This document shows positions 33,410-42,102 of a stretch of DNA of 64,000 nucleotides, piece after piece. Positions within the stretch are counted from its first letter, which is position 1. Each line of letters begins with the position of its first letter. This DNA comes from DAOVXM01 sp963746255 (GTDB lineage: Bacteria > Chloroflexota > Anaerolineae > Anaerolineales > UBA4823), in NCBI GenBank assembly GCA_963746255.1, contig CAVVAJ010000009.1, positions 248,001 through 312,000 on the forward strand, given 5' to 3'. The notes under the pieces were generated by a model. That model was not told where the DNA came from. It did no database searches and saw only the letters and a list, made by a program, of their open reading frames with translations. The translations under genes and the position numbers were made by a program.

Positions 33410-34861
33410 CTACTCCATTTCCAGCGCGGTTATGATGCGCTGCAGCTCAAGAAAAAGTTGTGGATCAAGCGGATCGGGTTCGTGAGTGGCAAGTATCTCG
33501 CGAGCCTTGCATATTGCCCAGTCTGAGGCGTTATCCCCAGCTGCTTCCCAATCGTTGTATGGACGCCGGTCCATGAATTGTGGTAGGAATACATCACGCA
33601 TATGCGCCCGAGTGTGCTTCTGGGTTAGGAAATTGCCGCCCGGTCCCACAGCATATACTGCATCCAGTGCCAGTGTCTCATCATCGACCACGATACCCTG
33701 CATCATCTTGTGGATGATACTGAAGATCTCACAATCCAAAAGCATCTGAGCGTAAGACCAGATACGAGATCCATGCAGAAAACCAACCCCCAGCAGCATA
33801 TCTGACATGACAACACTGGACATAAAGGTCGAGAGCGAATTATCGATACCAGCCTGCCAATTGGGTTCTTTCGCTCCTGTTGCGAAGGATCCCATCGAGA
33901 GCGGGACGTTGTAAAAATCAGCCAGTACATTGGTGGCCGCGCCAAAGAGAAAATCCTCCGGGCCTCCACCTGTGTATGCACCGGTCCGCAGGTCAGAGGC
34001 TGTCTGGGCTGCAGCATAGAAAACCGGCGCGCCCGGATGGGCTAGCTGGATAAGCGCTAGCGCACTGATGACCTCAGCGTTGCCAACTGCGAGCGTACCC
34101 GCCATAGTGGCTGGTCCGGTAGTTAGGCAGGAAGCCATCGTCATAAAACCGACCGGCAGTCCGGCTTCAGCGCTGATCAAGGCTGCCTCAAGGCTGCCGC
34201 CATCATGCCCTAAGGGCGGCGCGGTGCACTGCATAATGGATAGTGGAGGCCGCTCACGCAGCGCACTCCTCCCCCCAGCCACAGCAGCAGCCATCTCGAC
34301 CGCGGCGTATGCTTCCGCTGCGCTGTATACACTCTCCGTCTGCAGGTGTTTGGTTGAGTTCTGCCAAACCACAAGCAGCTCGTGCAAACCGCGCGAATCG
34401 GCTGGGTAATCCTGGGCAGATAAAGCGACCCAATGGAACGCGATTTCGGGCAGGTAATCTGCAATTCGCGCGATGTCACGCACATCTTGAAGCGCAGAAC
34501 GCCGCCGCTTTCCAGTCTCGATGTCGAGCACTTCAACACCGCAGCCATCCGTACCAACATAGACATGATTCCCATCTAGCGGAAGGTCTTGCGAATGGGT
34601 CCGGGCTGCCAATGTGTAATCTGCAGGCGCCTTTTGAAGCGCTGCTTCGATGAGAGCTCCGGGTGCTTTAACGATATAAGTTTCGCGATCCACGATTGCG
34701 CCATGTGCCTCCCATATATCCAGGGCGACGGGGGTTGGGAAGCGCACGCCAACATTTTCGATGATATCGAGGGTGGCGGTATGGATACGATTGATCTCTT
34801 CAGGGGAGAGAATAGAGAGAGACAGTTTAGGATCAGTGATGGATTTGATCAAACCAGGCAT
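33410..34861 (-). CDS. MttB-family (trimethylamine methyltransferase-like) protein, first copy
   Basis: About 483 residues, distantly related to the gene downstream (LDIIENVGVRFPTPVALDIWEAHGAIVD, TDGCGVEVLDIETGKRR, MASCLTTGPATMAG, GAYTGGGPEDFLFGA). No internal amber codon, so a non-pyrrolysine methyltransferase. The ATG at 34861 has GGAGG 7 nt before it; the TTG at 34867 is also in frame. It overlaps the stop of the corrinoid protein gene by a few bases when read from 34867. It ends with a TAG that is followed in frame by the next MttB gene. Two paralogues with one corrinoid protein suggest two methylated amine substrates. Confidence 0.88.
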   Translation of the reverse strand: MPGLIKSITDPKLSLSILSPEEINRIHTATLDIIENVGVRFPTPVALDIWEAHGAIVDRETYIVKAPGALIEAALQKAPADYTLAARTHSQDLPLDGNHVYVGTDGCGVEVLDIETGKRRRSALQDVRDIARIADYLPEIAFHWVALSAQDYPADSRGLHELLVVWQNSTKHLQTESVYSAAEAYAAVEMAAAVAGGRSALRERPPLSIMQCTAPPLGHDGGSLEAALISAEAGLPVGFMTMASCLTTGPATMAGTLAVGNAEVISALALIQLAHPGAPVFYAAAQTASDLRTGAYTGGGPEDFLFGAATNVLADFYNVPLSMGSFATGAKEPNWQAGIDNSLSTFMSSVVMSDMLLGVGFLHGSRIWSYAQMLLDCEIFSIIHKMMQGIVVDDETLALDAVYAVGPGGNFLTQKHTRAHMRDVFLPQFMDRRPYNDWEAAGDNASDWAICKAREILATHEPDPLDPQLFLELQRIITALEME

Positions 34862-34863
34862 AA

Positions 34864-35517
34864 TCAACCCTCCACCCCGAGCAGCTGCTTGGCAACCACC
34901 ACGGCACCGATTGCATCTTCACTGTAGCCATCCGCGCCAATCTCAGCAACCCATTCACGAGTGACGGGCGCACCACCGACCATCACTTGAATTTCATCTC
35001 TCAAGTTCATATCCTCCAAGGCCTCAATGACATCTCGCTGGCGGACCATCGTTGTAGTGAGCAAAGCGCTGACACCGATGATGTCTGCCTTGACTTCAAG
35101 CGCTTTTTCGATCAGAACAGTGATTGGGACATCGACTCCGAGATCGTGAACCTTGAAACCGGAGGCTGACAGCATGGTGCCAACCAGGGTTTTTCCGATG
35201 TCGTGGATATCACCTGCGATAGTGCCGAGAACCACTGTACCGTGAACAGCCCTTTGAGTTCCGCGTCGTGCCATTTCCGGCTCAAGTGTACTTACGGCAC
35301 TTTTCATCGCTTCGCCTGCCATGACAAGCTCAGGCAGAAAAGCTTCCCCGCGGCTGAACGCATCCCCCACATGATTGACCCCGACAACAAAACCCTGGTT
35401 AATCGCTTCTAGAGGATCGATCCCCTGACCAATTGATTGTTGGGCAAGAGCCGTGGCGGCATCGGAATCGCCATCGATGATGCTCTGAGCCATAGCCTGG
35501 AATAATTCAGTTTGCAT
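34864..35517 (-). CDS. Corrinoid (B12-binding) methyltransferase protein, MttC/MtaC-like
   Basis: A 217-residue two-domain protein: a helical cap (about 1-90, with GVNHVGDAFSRGEAFLPELVM) and a Rossmann B12-binding domain with DIHDIGK, whose His is the lower cobalt ligand, plus SALLTTT and VGGAP. It carries the methyl group between the MttB-type enzymes and a downstream acceptor methyltransferase, which is not in this window. It is the first gene of the corrinoid-MttB-MttB operon; ribosome-binding site AGGAG lies 6 nt before the ATG. No reductive activase (RamA-type) gene is seen nearby. Confidence 0.93.
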   Translation of the reverse strand: MQTELFQAMAQSIIDGDSDAATALAQQSIGQGIDPLEAINQGFVVGVNHVGDAFSRGEAFLPELVMAGEAMKSAVSTLEPEMARRGTQRAVHGTVVLGTIAGDIHDIGKTLVGTMLSASGFKVHDLGVDVPITVLIEKALEVKADIIGVSALLTTTMVRQRDVIEALEDMNLRDEIQVMVGGAPVTREWVAEIGADGYSEDAIGAVVVAKQLLGVEG

Positions 35518-35640
35518 AGAACACTCCTGAGATTAGATTAGTACGGGTGATTATAAATAAGAGTAGGACATAAGTAAATGAGCAGAAAAATCGTGCTGGC
35601 AGAAATATCGGTGCAATAAACCGATTATTACAGGCCGCGC

Positions 35641-35669
35641 TTGACAAAGGTCAAAATATCTGTTATATT
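35641..35669 (+). promoter_or_regulatory. Strong housekeeping promoter of the membrane protein/regulator operon
   Basis: Perfect TTGACA (35641-35646), 17-bp spacer, TATATT (35664-35669). Transcription would start near 35676, inside the palindrome listed next. Confidence 0.8.
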
Positions 35670-35671
35670 TA

Positions 35672-35695
35672 TACAAACATGTTTGTGATACAAAC
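35672..35695. promoter_or_regulatory. Palindromic operator overlapping the transcription start
   Basis: ACAAACATGTTTGT (35673-35686) is a perfect 14-bp palindrome, flanked by T and followed by a third half-site ACAAAC (35690-35695). Its position over the start point fits repression, most simply by the winged-helix protein encoded in the same operon (36340-36642). Confidence 0.7.
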
Positions 35696-35725
35696 TTATT
35701 AGCAGTACAGACCGGGAGGTTTAAG

Positions 35726-36340
35726 ATGCAAACACGAATTAATGAAATGGTGAAAAAGACCTATCAATACTTCTATATTGATGGTTTACCTGAGCTAACC
35801 AGCGGCAGCATGTTCCTACTAGCCGGTCTCTGGTTGGTATTCATGGCATTGGCCGAGAACCCAACTACGATCGCATTGTTGTCTGCAGTAGGTCTGCCGG
35901 TACTTATTATTGGCGGGGTTATTGTGCAAAACCGGATGCTGCGAGCATTGAAGGAACGGATCACTTACCCCCGCACTGGATACGTCGATTACCGGCGAGG
36001 GCGTCCAGACAGGAAGCGCTGGGTGCTCTTGGCTACCATCTTCCTGGTATCGTTTATCGGGATATTAATTCCAGATACCTGGTATGAGCTGCCGCTAGGT
36101 ATCGGCATCATCCTTGGATTGATCCACTTCTACCTGGGTTACCGTTTGAGTATTCGCCGGTTCTATTTCGCCGGCGTTGTCGCAGTGATGGTAGGCATCT
36201 TGAGCGCCACCATGCTTCCCAATGAGGTCCTAGGCGTAGGGCTGGTATTCCTAGTAACCGGTCTGACGTTGGTCACCAGCGGTGGTTGGGTGTTTATGCA
36301 GTACATCAGATCCCACCCAGTTGTAAATGAGGTGGCGTAA
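35726..36340 (+). CDS. Polytopic membrane protein of unknown function
   Basis: A 204-residue protein with about six hydrophobic helices (for example MFLLAGLWLVFMALA, PVLIIGGVIV, WVLLATIFLVSFIGILI, FAGVVAVMVGILSAT). A basic loop (about 68-95) lies in the middle. No known family is recognised. The stop codon overlaps the start of the wHTH regulator by 1 nt (TAATG), a common arrangement in which the regulator controls the membrane protein. GGGAGG lies 9 nt before the ATG. Confidence 0.75.
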   Translation: MQTRINEMVKKTYQYFYIDGLPELTSGSMFLLAGLWLVFMALAENPTTIALLSAVGLPVLIIGGVIVQNRMLRALKERITYPRTGYVDYRRGRPDRKRWVLLATIFLVSFIGILIPDTWYELPLGIGIILGLIHFYLGYRLSIRRFYFAGVVAVMVGILSATMLPNEVLGVGLVFLVTGLTLVTSGGWVFMQYIRSHPVVNEVA

Positions 36341-36642
36341 TGAACACATCATTGCGAGAGGTGCTGGATATCGACCGTACGATCCACGAACCTGCCCGTT
36401 TAGCTATCATAGCAGTCTTGTGGGCAGTGGAGAGCGCAGATTTCCTATACTTGCTCAATGCCACAGATCTTACACGGGGCAACCTTTCATCCCATCTGAA
36501 TAAACTGGAAGAAGTAGGCTATGTACAGATCAAAAAGACATTCGCTGGAAAGGTGCCGCGCACTGTTTGTTGTATAACCACAGCTGGCACGGCTGCATTT
36601 GAGGGGTATCGTAGCCAAATGAGGGATTTCTTAGCTGAGTGA
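36340..36642 (+). CDS. Winged-helix transcriptional regulator (MarR/ArsR-like, PF13601 type)
   Basis: A 100-residue single-domain regulator. IHEPARLAIIAVLWAVESADFLYLL gives helix 1-2, ATDLTRGNLSSHLNKLEEVGYV is the recognition helix, and VPRTVCCITTAGTAAFEGY forms the wing and dimer helix. This pattern is that of small wHTH repressors. It is co-translated with the membrane protein gene upstream and probably binds the ACAAACATGTTTGT palindrome at their promoter (inference). There is no ligand domain; what it senses is unknown. Confidence 0.88.
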   Translation: MNTSLREVLDIDRTIHEPARLAIIAVLWAVESADFLYLLNATDLTRGNLSSHLNKLEEVGYVQIKKTFAGKVPRTVCCITTAGTAAFEGYRSQMRDFLAE

Positions 36643-36697
36643 AAATAATTGCACTATTTCTTCGTAATTGTGATCATGTTTCTGGAGCAGCTCATTT

Positions 36698-37930
36698 CTA
36701 TAAGGTGCTGTCAGCTCGGCTGGATACTGTTGAGAAGCGCAGGATAAGGTAGAACACCACGATCGCCAACAGCAAGCTGATGGTCATTCCTACGATAACG
36801 GTGCCCGTACCGATCGGTACAATTAGCTGTCCGATGATCCACGGCAGCACCATACCCCCTAGCGACGAACCCACAAAAAACCAGCGCATGATATCGCCCT
36901 TAAGAGCCATACGCCGTTCCGCCAAGTTGAGCGCGGTGGGGAATATTGAAGCCATAAATAAACCTGAACCAATTGTACCAATCCAGAGCACTACCCAAGA
37001 AGTCGGAAATATGAGAATGATTAGTGCACTGACTAAGCAGCCAAGTAAGTCAACAAATAATATCGTGCGGGACTTGAAACGGGTGGAAATCGGGATGCCG
37101 AGTAAACGCCCCAGGGTTAGTGCACCCCAATAAGCAGATGTCAGATAGGCCGCAATAGCTGCAAAGTTAGCTGCCGAAGAGCCAAATAGTTCACCTCCAA
37201 ACTGCTGGTTAGCATAAACAAAGATCCAACCACCCATGGCAGATTCCGCCCCCACCACGAGGAAGAAGAAGGTTGCCAGCAAAGCGACCAGGCGAGCATC
37301 TGCTATACGAGAACTGCCAGCAGGCTCGGGTGGCGGAGTATTAGGACTGGGGATGCTTAAGAGCCATACAGCAACAGGTAAGGCGAGGAGGGCCAAGATC
37401 CAGTATACCCACGATAAATCACCGAATTTGAGGATCACCTGGGCGACAATGATTGGAGAGATGAAAGCGCCAAAGCCAAAAGCGAAGTGCAGACCGTTCA
37501 TATAGGGCGGGACACGCTTGCCATGCAGCCAAACCAGCATTGTGTTGCCACCTACATCTAATATGCCTTCAGCAAAACCCAATATTATTAACAGCACCGT
37601 CAACAGCCAAAGCAGGGGGATGAATGGAGTCAAGGCAAAGACTGCCACTAAAAGCAGCAGCGCCCCGCCTGCTAATCGATGTCCAGGTAAACGATCATAC
37701 TGACGTCCACCGTAGAGTGAACCCGTCAGGTAACCTATACTGAGACCCACGAATAAAATGCTTACTTGATTAAGCTTGGTAGAAGTTCGCTCAGCGAGCC
37801 CTGGCAAAGTTGGACCAATCACTGCCACTGCGAGTCCAAGGATAACGAAGGTCGCAAAGTATGCAGCCGTTTTTGTAAAAACAGCTGATTGAGAGGGCGT
37901 AGTTGTATTTTTGTGGTCAGTGGCTGACAT
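36698..37930 (-). CDS. Major facilitator superfamily transporter
   Basis: A 410-residue protein with about 12 transmembrane helices in two halves. GLSIGYLTGSLYGGRQYDRLPGHR is the loop 2-3 signature, and ILDVGGNTMLVWLHG with NGLHFAFGFGAFISPI resembles the FucP/FHS sugar-transporter branch. A function as sugar permease is therefore likely but not proven. A 20-residue Ser/Thr-rich N-terminal tail precedes the first helix. It is convergent with the wHTH gene. Confidence 0.85.
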   Translation of the reverse strand: MSATDHKNTTTPSQSAVFTKTAAYFATFVILGLAVAVIGPTLPGLAERTSTKLNQVSILFVGLSIGYLTGSLYGGRQYDRLPGHRLAGGALLLLVAVFALTPFIPLLWLLTVLLIILGFAEGILDVGGNTMLVWLHGKRVPPYMNGLHFAFGFGAFISPIIVAQVILKFGDLSWVYWILALLALPVAVWLLSIPSPNTPPPEPAGSSRIADARLVALLATFFFLVVGAESAMGGWIFVYANQQFGGELFGSSAANFAAIAAYLTSAYWGALTLGRLLGIPISTRFKSRTILFVDLLGCLVSALIILIFPTSWVVLWIGTIGSGLFMASIFPTALNLAERRMALKGDIMRWFFVGSSLGGMVLPWIIGQLIVPIGTGTVIVGMTISLLLAIVVFYLILRFSTVSSRADSTL

Positions 37931-37981
37931 TGTCGGCTCTACCTACAAATGGCGAGATGTATTGGCGAGTTTTGAAAAGGG

Positions 37982-38212
37982 ATGATCTGCTTATCCACCC
38001 AAGCGGTTATGATAATCGATATCGCGGATGCGGACAACCACAAGTTATTATTCCACAGCAAGATATTTGAAGTTATTGATTACAATCGCAACGATCAATG
38101 CAGCGGAGTGTTATGCCAATTTAGAGATGGACAGATCTCTGCTACAGAAGTACTGAACAAGATAATCAGGTTATTAATTCCACAGCAGGTAACATCCGCC
38201 GCACAAAGATAG
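37982..38212 (+). CDS. Possible small protein, doubtful
   Basis: A 76-codon frame in the gap between the MFS and DUF362 genes, ending 18 nt before the DUF362 start codon. The segment IFEVIDYNRNDQCSGVLCQFRDGQ looks protein-like, but there is no ribosome-binding site at the first ATG and no recognised family. It may be a leader region instead. Confidence 0.3.
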   Translation: MICLSTQAVMIIDIADADNHKLLFHSKIFEVIDYNRNDQCSGVLCQFRDGQISATEVLNKIIRLLIPQQVTSAAQR

Positions 38213-38230
38213 ATATAGGAGGTGGCGCAC

Positions 38231-39397
38231 ATGGCAAAGAGTGTAGTTTACTATGGATCCCCCAAGCAAGCGCAACTGAAAGCAGAGCAGACGCTTCCTG
38301 CAAAACTGGATCTAATCCTGGAGCGATTAAAGCTAACCGAACGCGTACAAGATGAATCAGTAGCCATCAAAATGCACACTGGCAACAATATCGGATATTC
38401 GACAGTCCACCCAGTGTTCGTGAAGAAAATCGTAAACTCGGTTAAACAGGGTGGAGGAAAACCGTTCATTGTGGATGTGCCCTGGGATATATCTGGGGCA
38501 GAGGGCCGGGGCTACACGCCGGAAGTGTTGGGCTGCCCGGTATACCCTGCGGCAGGCCCAGACGAACGCTATGTCTACGTACATAAATACCCCTTTAAGA
38601 ATATCGATGAATGGCTGTTAGCAGGGCTGGTGCAGGATGCCAGCTTCCTCATTAACCTGGCGCATGTCAAGGGTCACCCGAGCTGTGGTTTCGGGGCGGC
38701 GTTTAAAAACCTGGCTCTGGGCTGCATGGCCGGTCCCACTCGTGCTGCCATGCATGATACGATGCAATTCGATCCATATTGGTTTCCTGAGAAGTGCCCG
38801 GACGAGGAGACCAGGCAAAGGATCAAGGATGCCTGCCCTTTCAAAGCGCTGGTCGATGACAAGGACGACCCGAATGGGCTGCATCTGCACCCTGAGCAGT
38901 GTAATGCCTGCGGCCGGTGCGTACAAATTGCACCAGAGGGCAGTCTGAAAATCGATCCGGTGAATTTCCACGCCTTCCAAGAAGCCTGCGCAATCAGCAC
39001 AAAACTGTGCTTGGAGACATTTGCGCAAGACAAGGTTGTGCATATCAGCCTAGCTACCCAAATGACCCCAGTTTGCGACTGTTTCGGATTTACGAGTATG
39101 GCGATCCTACCGGATGCAGGCATCTTCGGTTCAAATGATATTGTCGCAATAGACCAGGCGGTGCTAGATACAACAGCTACCATGAGATTGCTTGAAGAGA
39201 ACATACCTTCTGCTATGGAAGTTCATACGCGCAGCGGACACCCTTTCCAATGGCTGCATGGACCATTAAAAGACCCCTATCTGGTGACAAATTACGGCCA
39301 GGTATTGGGGTTAGGCAGCATCGATTATGAACTGGTGGATGTCCTGCCAGTAGGAAAGGATGTCAGCAGCGGCAGCGGCTATATCCCTGCGAAATGA
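38231..39397 (+). CDS. DUF362 protein with a ferredoxin-type Fe-S motif
   Basis: About 388 residues. The DUF362 core is seen in VAIKMHTGNNIGYSTVHP, FIVDVPWD, INLAHVKGHPSCGFGAAFKN and GSNDIVAIDQAVLD. A CNACGRC motif near residue 230 gives part of a ferredoxin cluster site; with nearby Cys residues it could hold one [4Fe-4S]. Role unknown, probably redox. The ATG at 38231 has AGGAGG 7 nt upstream, whereas an in-frame GTG at 38222 lies inside that site. Confidence 0.85.
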   Translation: MAKSVVYYGSPKQAQLKAEQTLPAKLDLILERLKLTERVQDESVAIKMHTGNNIGYSTVHPVFVKKIVNSVKQGGGKPFIVDVPWDISGAEGRGYTPEVLGCPVYPAAGPDERYVYVHKYPFKNIDEWLLAGLVQDASFLINLAHVKGHPSCGFGAAFKNLALGCMAGPTRAAMHDTMQFDPYWFPEKCPDEETRQRIKDACPFKALVDDKDDPNGLHLHPEQCNACGRCVQIAPEGSLKIDPVNFHAFQEACAISTKLCLETFAQDKVVHISLATQMTPVCDCFGFTSMAILPDAGIFGSNDIVAIDQAVLDTTATMRLLEENIPSAMEVHTRSGHPFQWLHGPLKDPYLVTNYGQVLGLGSIDYELVDVLPVGKDVSSGSGYIPAK

Positions 39398-39475
39398 GAA
39401 AGTTTACTGCTATCTTTGGAATCCAACGAGGATCCAATGCACTGACATATTGTTCTGGTCAAGGCGGGAACCATG

Positions 39476-40189
39476 CTAATAACTTCCATATAAGGGAATT
39501 CGTGCACCATTGATCGCTGCAGCTTGGTCAGTACACAGAAAAAGTACAGCACTGCTGATCTCTTCTGGTGTGCTCCAAAAAGCGTTCTCAGAACTGGGCG
39601 CAGTGACCTTTTCACGAGCGATGTCAATTGTTTTGACTCTCAAAATATTGGCCGTAACACCCGATCCCTTGAGCTCTTCAGACAAAGTTATCATTAGGGT
39701 TTCCTGGGCGGCTTTGGCGATACTATACGCGCCTAGCTTGGCTGCAGGGCGGCTCGTAAATGGTGTTGAAATCACGATAAAACGACCCCAATTGTTCGCT
39801 AATAGGTGTGGTACTGCGAGCCTGGATAGATGATAGGTCGTCCATAGGTGTTGGTCCAGCATCTCAGTGACCGTGTTAGTGTCGGTGTCAATGATGGTCG
39901 AGCCGCCTGTCCAGCCGCCTACGAGGTGGATTAAGATATCCAACCGCCCGAAGCGGTCAACGACCTTTGCTAATGCGGATTGTAAGCTTTGCTCGTCGCC
40001 TATATCAACAGCCGAGATGATCGTTCGCTCTGTGGGCAACTCTAGCTCCTCCAGCACGGCTTCCAAGTTTTCACTGCTGCGGCTGAACAGAGCCAGATTG
40101 GCACCTTGATCTGCAAACTGCCTCGCAACCACACGACCAAGCACACCTGTGGCACCAGTAATAACAACTACATGATCCTGTATTGACAT
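39476..40189 (-). CDS. Short-chain dehydrogenase/reductase
   Basis: A 237-residue classical SDR: nucleotide-binding TGATGVLG, LVGG strand, catalytic YSIAK (YxxxK) and a Ser in VISTPF. The NNAG-type motif reads HLVGG. Substrate cannot be deduced. A GGAGGGAG ribosome-binding site precedes the ATG. It converges with the DUF362 gene and lies 78 nt after ribA on the same strand. Confidence 0.9.
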   Translation of the reverse strand: MSIQDHVVVITGATGVLGRVVARQFADQGANLALFSRSSENLEAVLEELELPTERTIISAVDIGDEQSLQSALAKVVDRFGRLDILIHLVGGWTGGSTIIDTDTNTVTEMLDQHLWTTYHLSRLAVPHLLANNWGRFIVISTPFTSRPAAKLGAYSIAKAAQETLMITLSEELKGSGVTANILRVKTIDIAREKVTAPSSENAFWSTPEEISSAVLFLCTDQAAAINGARIPLYGSY

Positions 40190-40267
40190 AAACTCCCTCC
40201 GGATAAACCAGCGACGATGCTATTCGAAGGTGTTCCCGAACAGCGTCGTAAAGATCCTTTGCCTGGG

Positions 40268-41032
40268 CTATTCTTGATGTGAGTGCATGACCGCAATCTG
40301 AGCCGGTGTCATGCCTTCGATCAACGGCAAATCACCTTGTTCCTGTAGATGTTCATTGCCGTCAAAGTCGATCATATGCCCAGACTTATCGGCTTTAGTT
40401 TCAAGATAGAAACGATTATATGCATTAGGTGGAATGACATGTGGAATACGGCCATTGACTTTAACACCATGGATGGTGAGGTTCTCAATCTTGCGCGGGT
40501 TATTTGTCATCAGCTGGATGGATTTAACTTTGAGTGACCCAAGCATATGGGCGGCAGCACTGTAGTCGCGCTCATCATCCCTGAAGCCGAGCGCTAAATT
40601 CGCTTGAACCGTATCATAACCATGGTCTTGCAAGCCATAGGCACGGATTTTATTCACCAAACCGATCCCTCGCCCTTCCTGGCGCATGTAAAGGACGATC
40701 CCTGTGCCCAACTCACCAATTTTCTGCAAAGCTGCCTCCAGCTGGTCACGGCAATCACAGCGTAGAGAGCCTAATGCATCTCCGGTTAGACACTCGGAGT
40801 GGACGCGAACCGGGACATCTTCTTGATCACAGATATCACCATGTACGATGGCGGCATGCTCCTTGTCATCGATATTGTTCCAGAATGTGACGATGTGGAA
40901 ATCCCCAAAACGAGATGGTAGGTCAGCTATTGCGGCTATGCGCACACACACATGGTCAGAGCCATACCCTTCGCAGTTATGATCACGGCTCTCATCTAAA
41001 AGCTCTTTGATTTTCATATGAGTCAAAGCCAT
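40268..41032 (-). CDS. ribA: GTP cyclohydrolase II
   Basis: A 254-residue stand-alone GTP cyclohydrolase II (first step of riboflavin synthesis). HSECLTGDALGSLRCDC holds the three zinc-binding Cys residues, MRQEGRGIGL and the GTP-contacting region DERDYSAAA are conserved. It lacks the DHBP synthase (RibB) half found in fused RibBA proteins. GGAGG is 5 nt before the ATG; an extended -10 box (TGGTAGAAT) is about 35 nt upstream. No FMN riboswitch was recognised in the short leader. Confidence 0.93.
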   Translation of the reverse strand: MALTHMKIKELLDESRDHNCEGYGSDHVCVRIAAIADLPSRFGDFHIVTFWNNIDDKEHAAIVHGDICDQEDVPVRVHSECLTGDALGSLRCDCRDQLEAALQKIGELGTGIVLYMRQEGRGIGLVNKIRAYGLQDHGYDTVQANLALGFRDDERDYSAAAHMLGSLKVKSIQLMTNNPRKIENLTIHGVKVNGRIPHVIPPNAYNRFYLETKADKSGHMIDFDGNEHLQEQGDLPLIEGMTPAQIAVMHSHQE

Positions 41033-41061
41033 TATTGCCTCCTTATTTGTATCAACTCAGA

Positions 41062-41070
41062 ATTCTACCA
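41062..41070 (-). promoter_or_regulatory. Extended -10 promoter of ribA
   Basis: On the minus strand the sequence reads TGGTAGAAT, ending 29 nt before the ribA start codon. It belongs to the TGGTA-type extended -10 boxes seen repeatedly in this window. Confidence 0.5.
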
Positions 41071-41251
41071 TTATCCCGGATAATTTGGTATATTTTTATC
41101 TTAAATATTTTGTAGATAGTCAAAATGATCACTAGTTGCAGATTCGTAGAGGCTGGTTATTCTGATAAAATTAATATCCTGATAATACGTGACTCAGTCG
41201 AGAGTCTACACAAGGATGCGGTTGAAATTTGGATTCCAGCGGAGGGACGCT

Positions 41252-41485
41252 TTGGCAATCTACCTGCTTGACGAAAGCCTAAAAGTTGAGATCCACTACG
41301 ATCATGAGGATTGCGGATTTGATGACAATATTTGCGTGAGAATCTCTGAGGATTGCCCCACCGATGAGAAACTTCTAGTTGCAGACGAAACAAATATGTT
41401 TATTACCATCCAACAGGCAATAGCTCTCAGCAAAGCGTTGGAAACAGCAGTACTGCAAAGTCGGTTAGGTGCCAGTGGGAGGTGA
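41252..41485 (+). CDS. Small acidic protein of unknown function
   Basis: A 77-residue protein (YLLDESLKVEIHYDHEDCGFDDN, then CVRISEDCP). The TTG at 41252 is chosen because GGAGGG (41241-41246) stands 5 nt before it; the frame remains open back to 41189. The Cys pair pattern with nearby His and Asp might bind a metal, but no family is recognised. It stands alone, divergent from ribA and 74 nt ahead of the C39-like gene. Confidence 0.55.
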   Translation: MAIYLLDESLKVEIHYDHEDCGFDDNICVRISEDCPTDEKLLVADETNMFITIQQAIALSKALETAVLQSRLGASGR

Positions 41486-41559
41486 CTCATCAGGTAATGA
41501 CGCAGGGGATGATCCAGTTATTACAAGCAATCATTTAGTTCAGCATAAGATGACGCAGT

Positions 41560-42102
41560 ATGCCAACAATTGAACTCTACTCAAGGTTTACTGAGCCGAT
41601 TTTAAATGCTCTCCAGTACCAGGGGAGTTCGAACGATTGCGGACCATACATCACTGCCACATTGCTGAATGCAATCCAACACTTAGAAATTGATCCCACC
41701 GAATTAGCCCAGCAGATGAACATACCAAATCGGCGGGGATGGAAGTTGGTTGTCCGCCGGATTCCCAACTGGGCGACTTTCCCATGGGGCATCACGGAGG
41801 TGCTTAAAGCTAACGGATTAGCAGCCGAATGGCACGTATGCAGTACAAGTACTGAGCTTACGGAAACATTGCGCGAAGATCGCTTGGTACTGGTCGTCAG
41901 CGGAACTTGGCAGCCACTTCGTTCGCATGTAATGTTGTTAGTCGGCTGGCACTACCAGAAAGGCTGGGGGTTCGCCAACACCCAAAAGCGAAATCGAGAG
42001 ATTGATTGGGTTGATGAAGCAAATTTCCAAAAACAATGGCGAGCGATGGGGCGCATCAGAATCGAAGTCAAGGATCTACAAGGAGGGCATTATGAATTTT
42101 GA
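41560..42102 (+). CDS. C39-like papain-fold peptidase
   Basis: A 180-residue protein of the peptidase C39-like type. The catalytic Cys27 is in SSNDCGPYITATLLNA, the His in SHVMLLVGWH (about 120-130) and the third residue in GFANTQ. It has no signal peptide or transmembrane segment and no transporter domain, so it is not a bacteriocin exporter. The gene end overlaps the acyl-CoA dehydrogenase start by 11 nt. Substrate unknown. Confidence 0.75.
   Translation: MPTIELYSRFTEPILNALQYQGSSNDCGPYITATLLNAIQHLEIDPTELAQQMNIPNRRGWKLVVRRIPNWATFPWGITEVLKANGLAAEWHVCSTSTELTETLREDRLVLVVSGTWQPLRSHVMLLVGWHYQKGWGFANTQKRNREIDWVDEANFQKQWRAMGRIRIEVKDLQGGHYEF

Noticed and set aside
33404..33412. Pyrrolysine read-through of the TAG between the MttB genes
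   Set aside because: Pyrrolysine in MttB lies mid-protein, both genes are full length, and TAG is used as an ordinary stop elsewhere here (ftsZ, kinase, activator).
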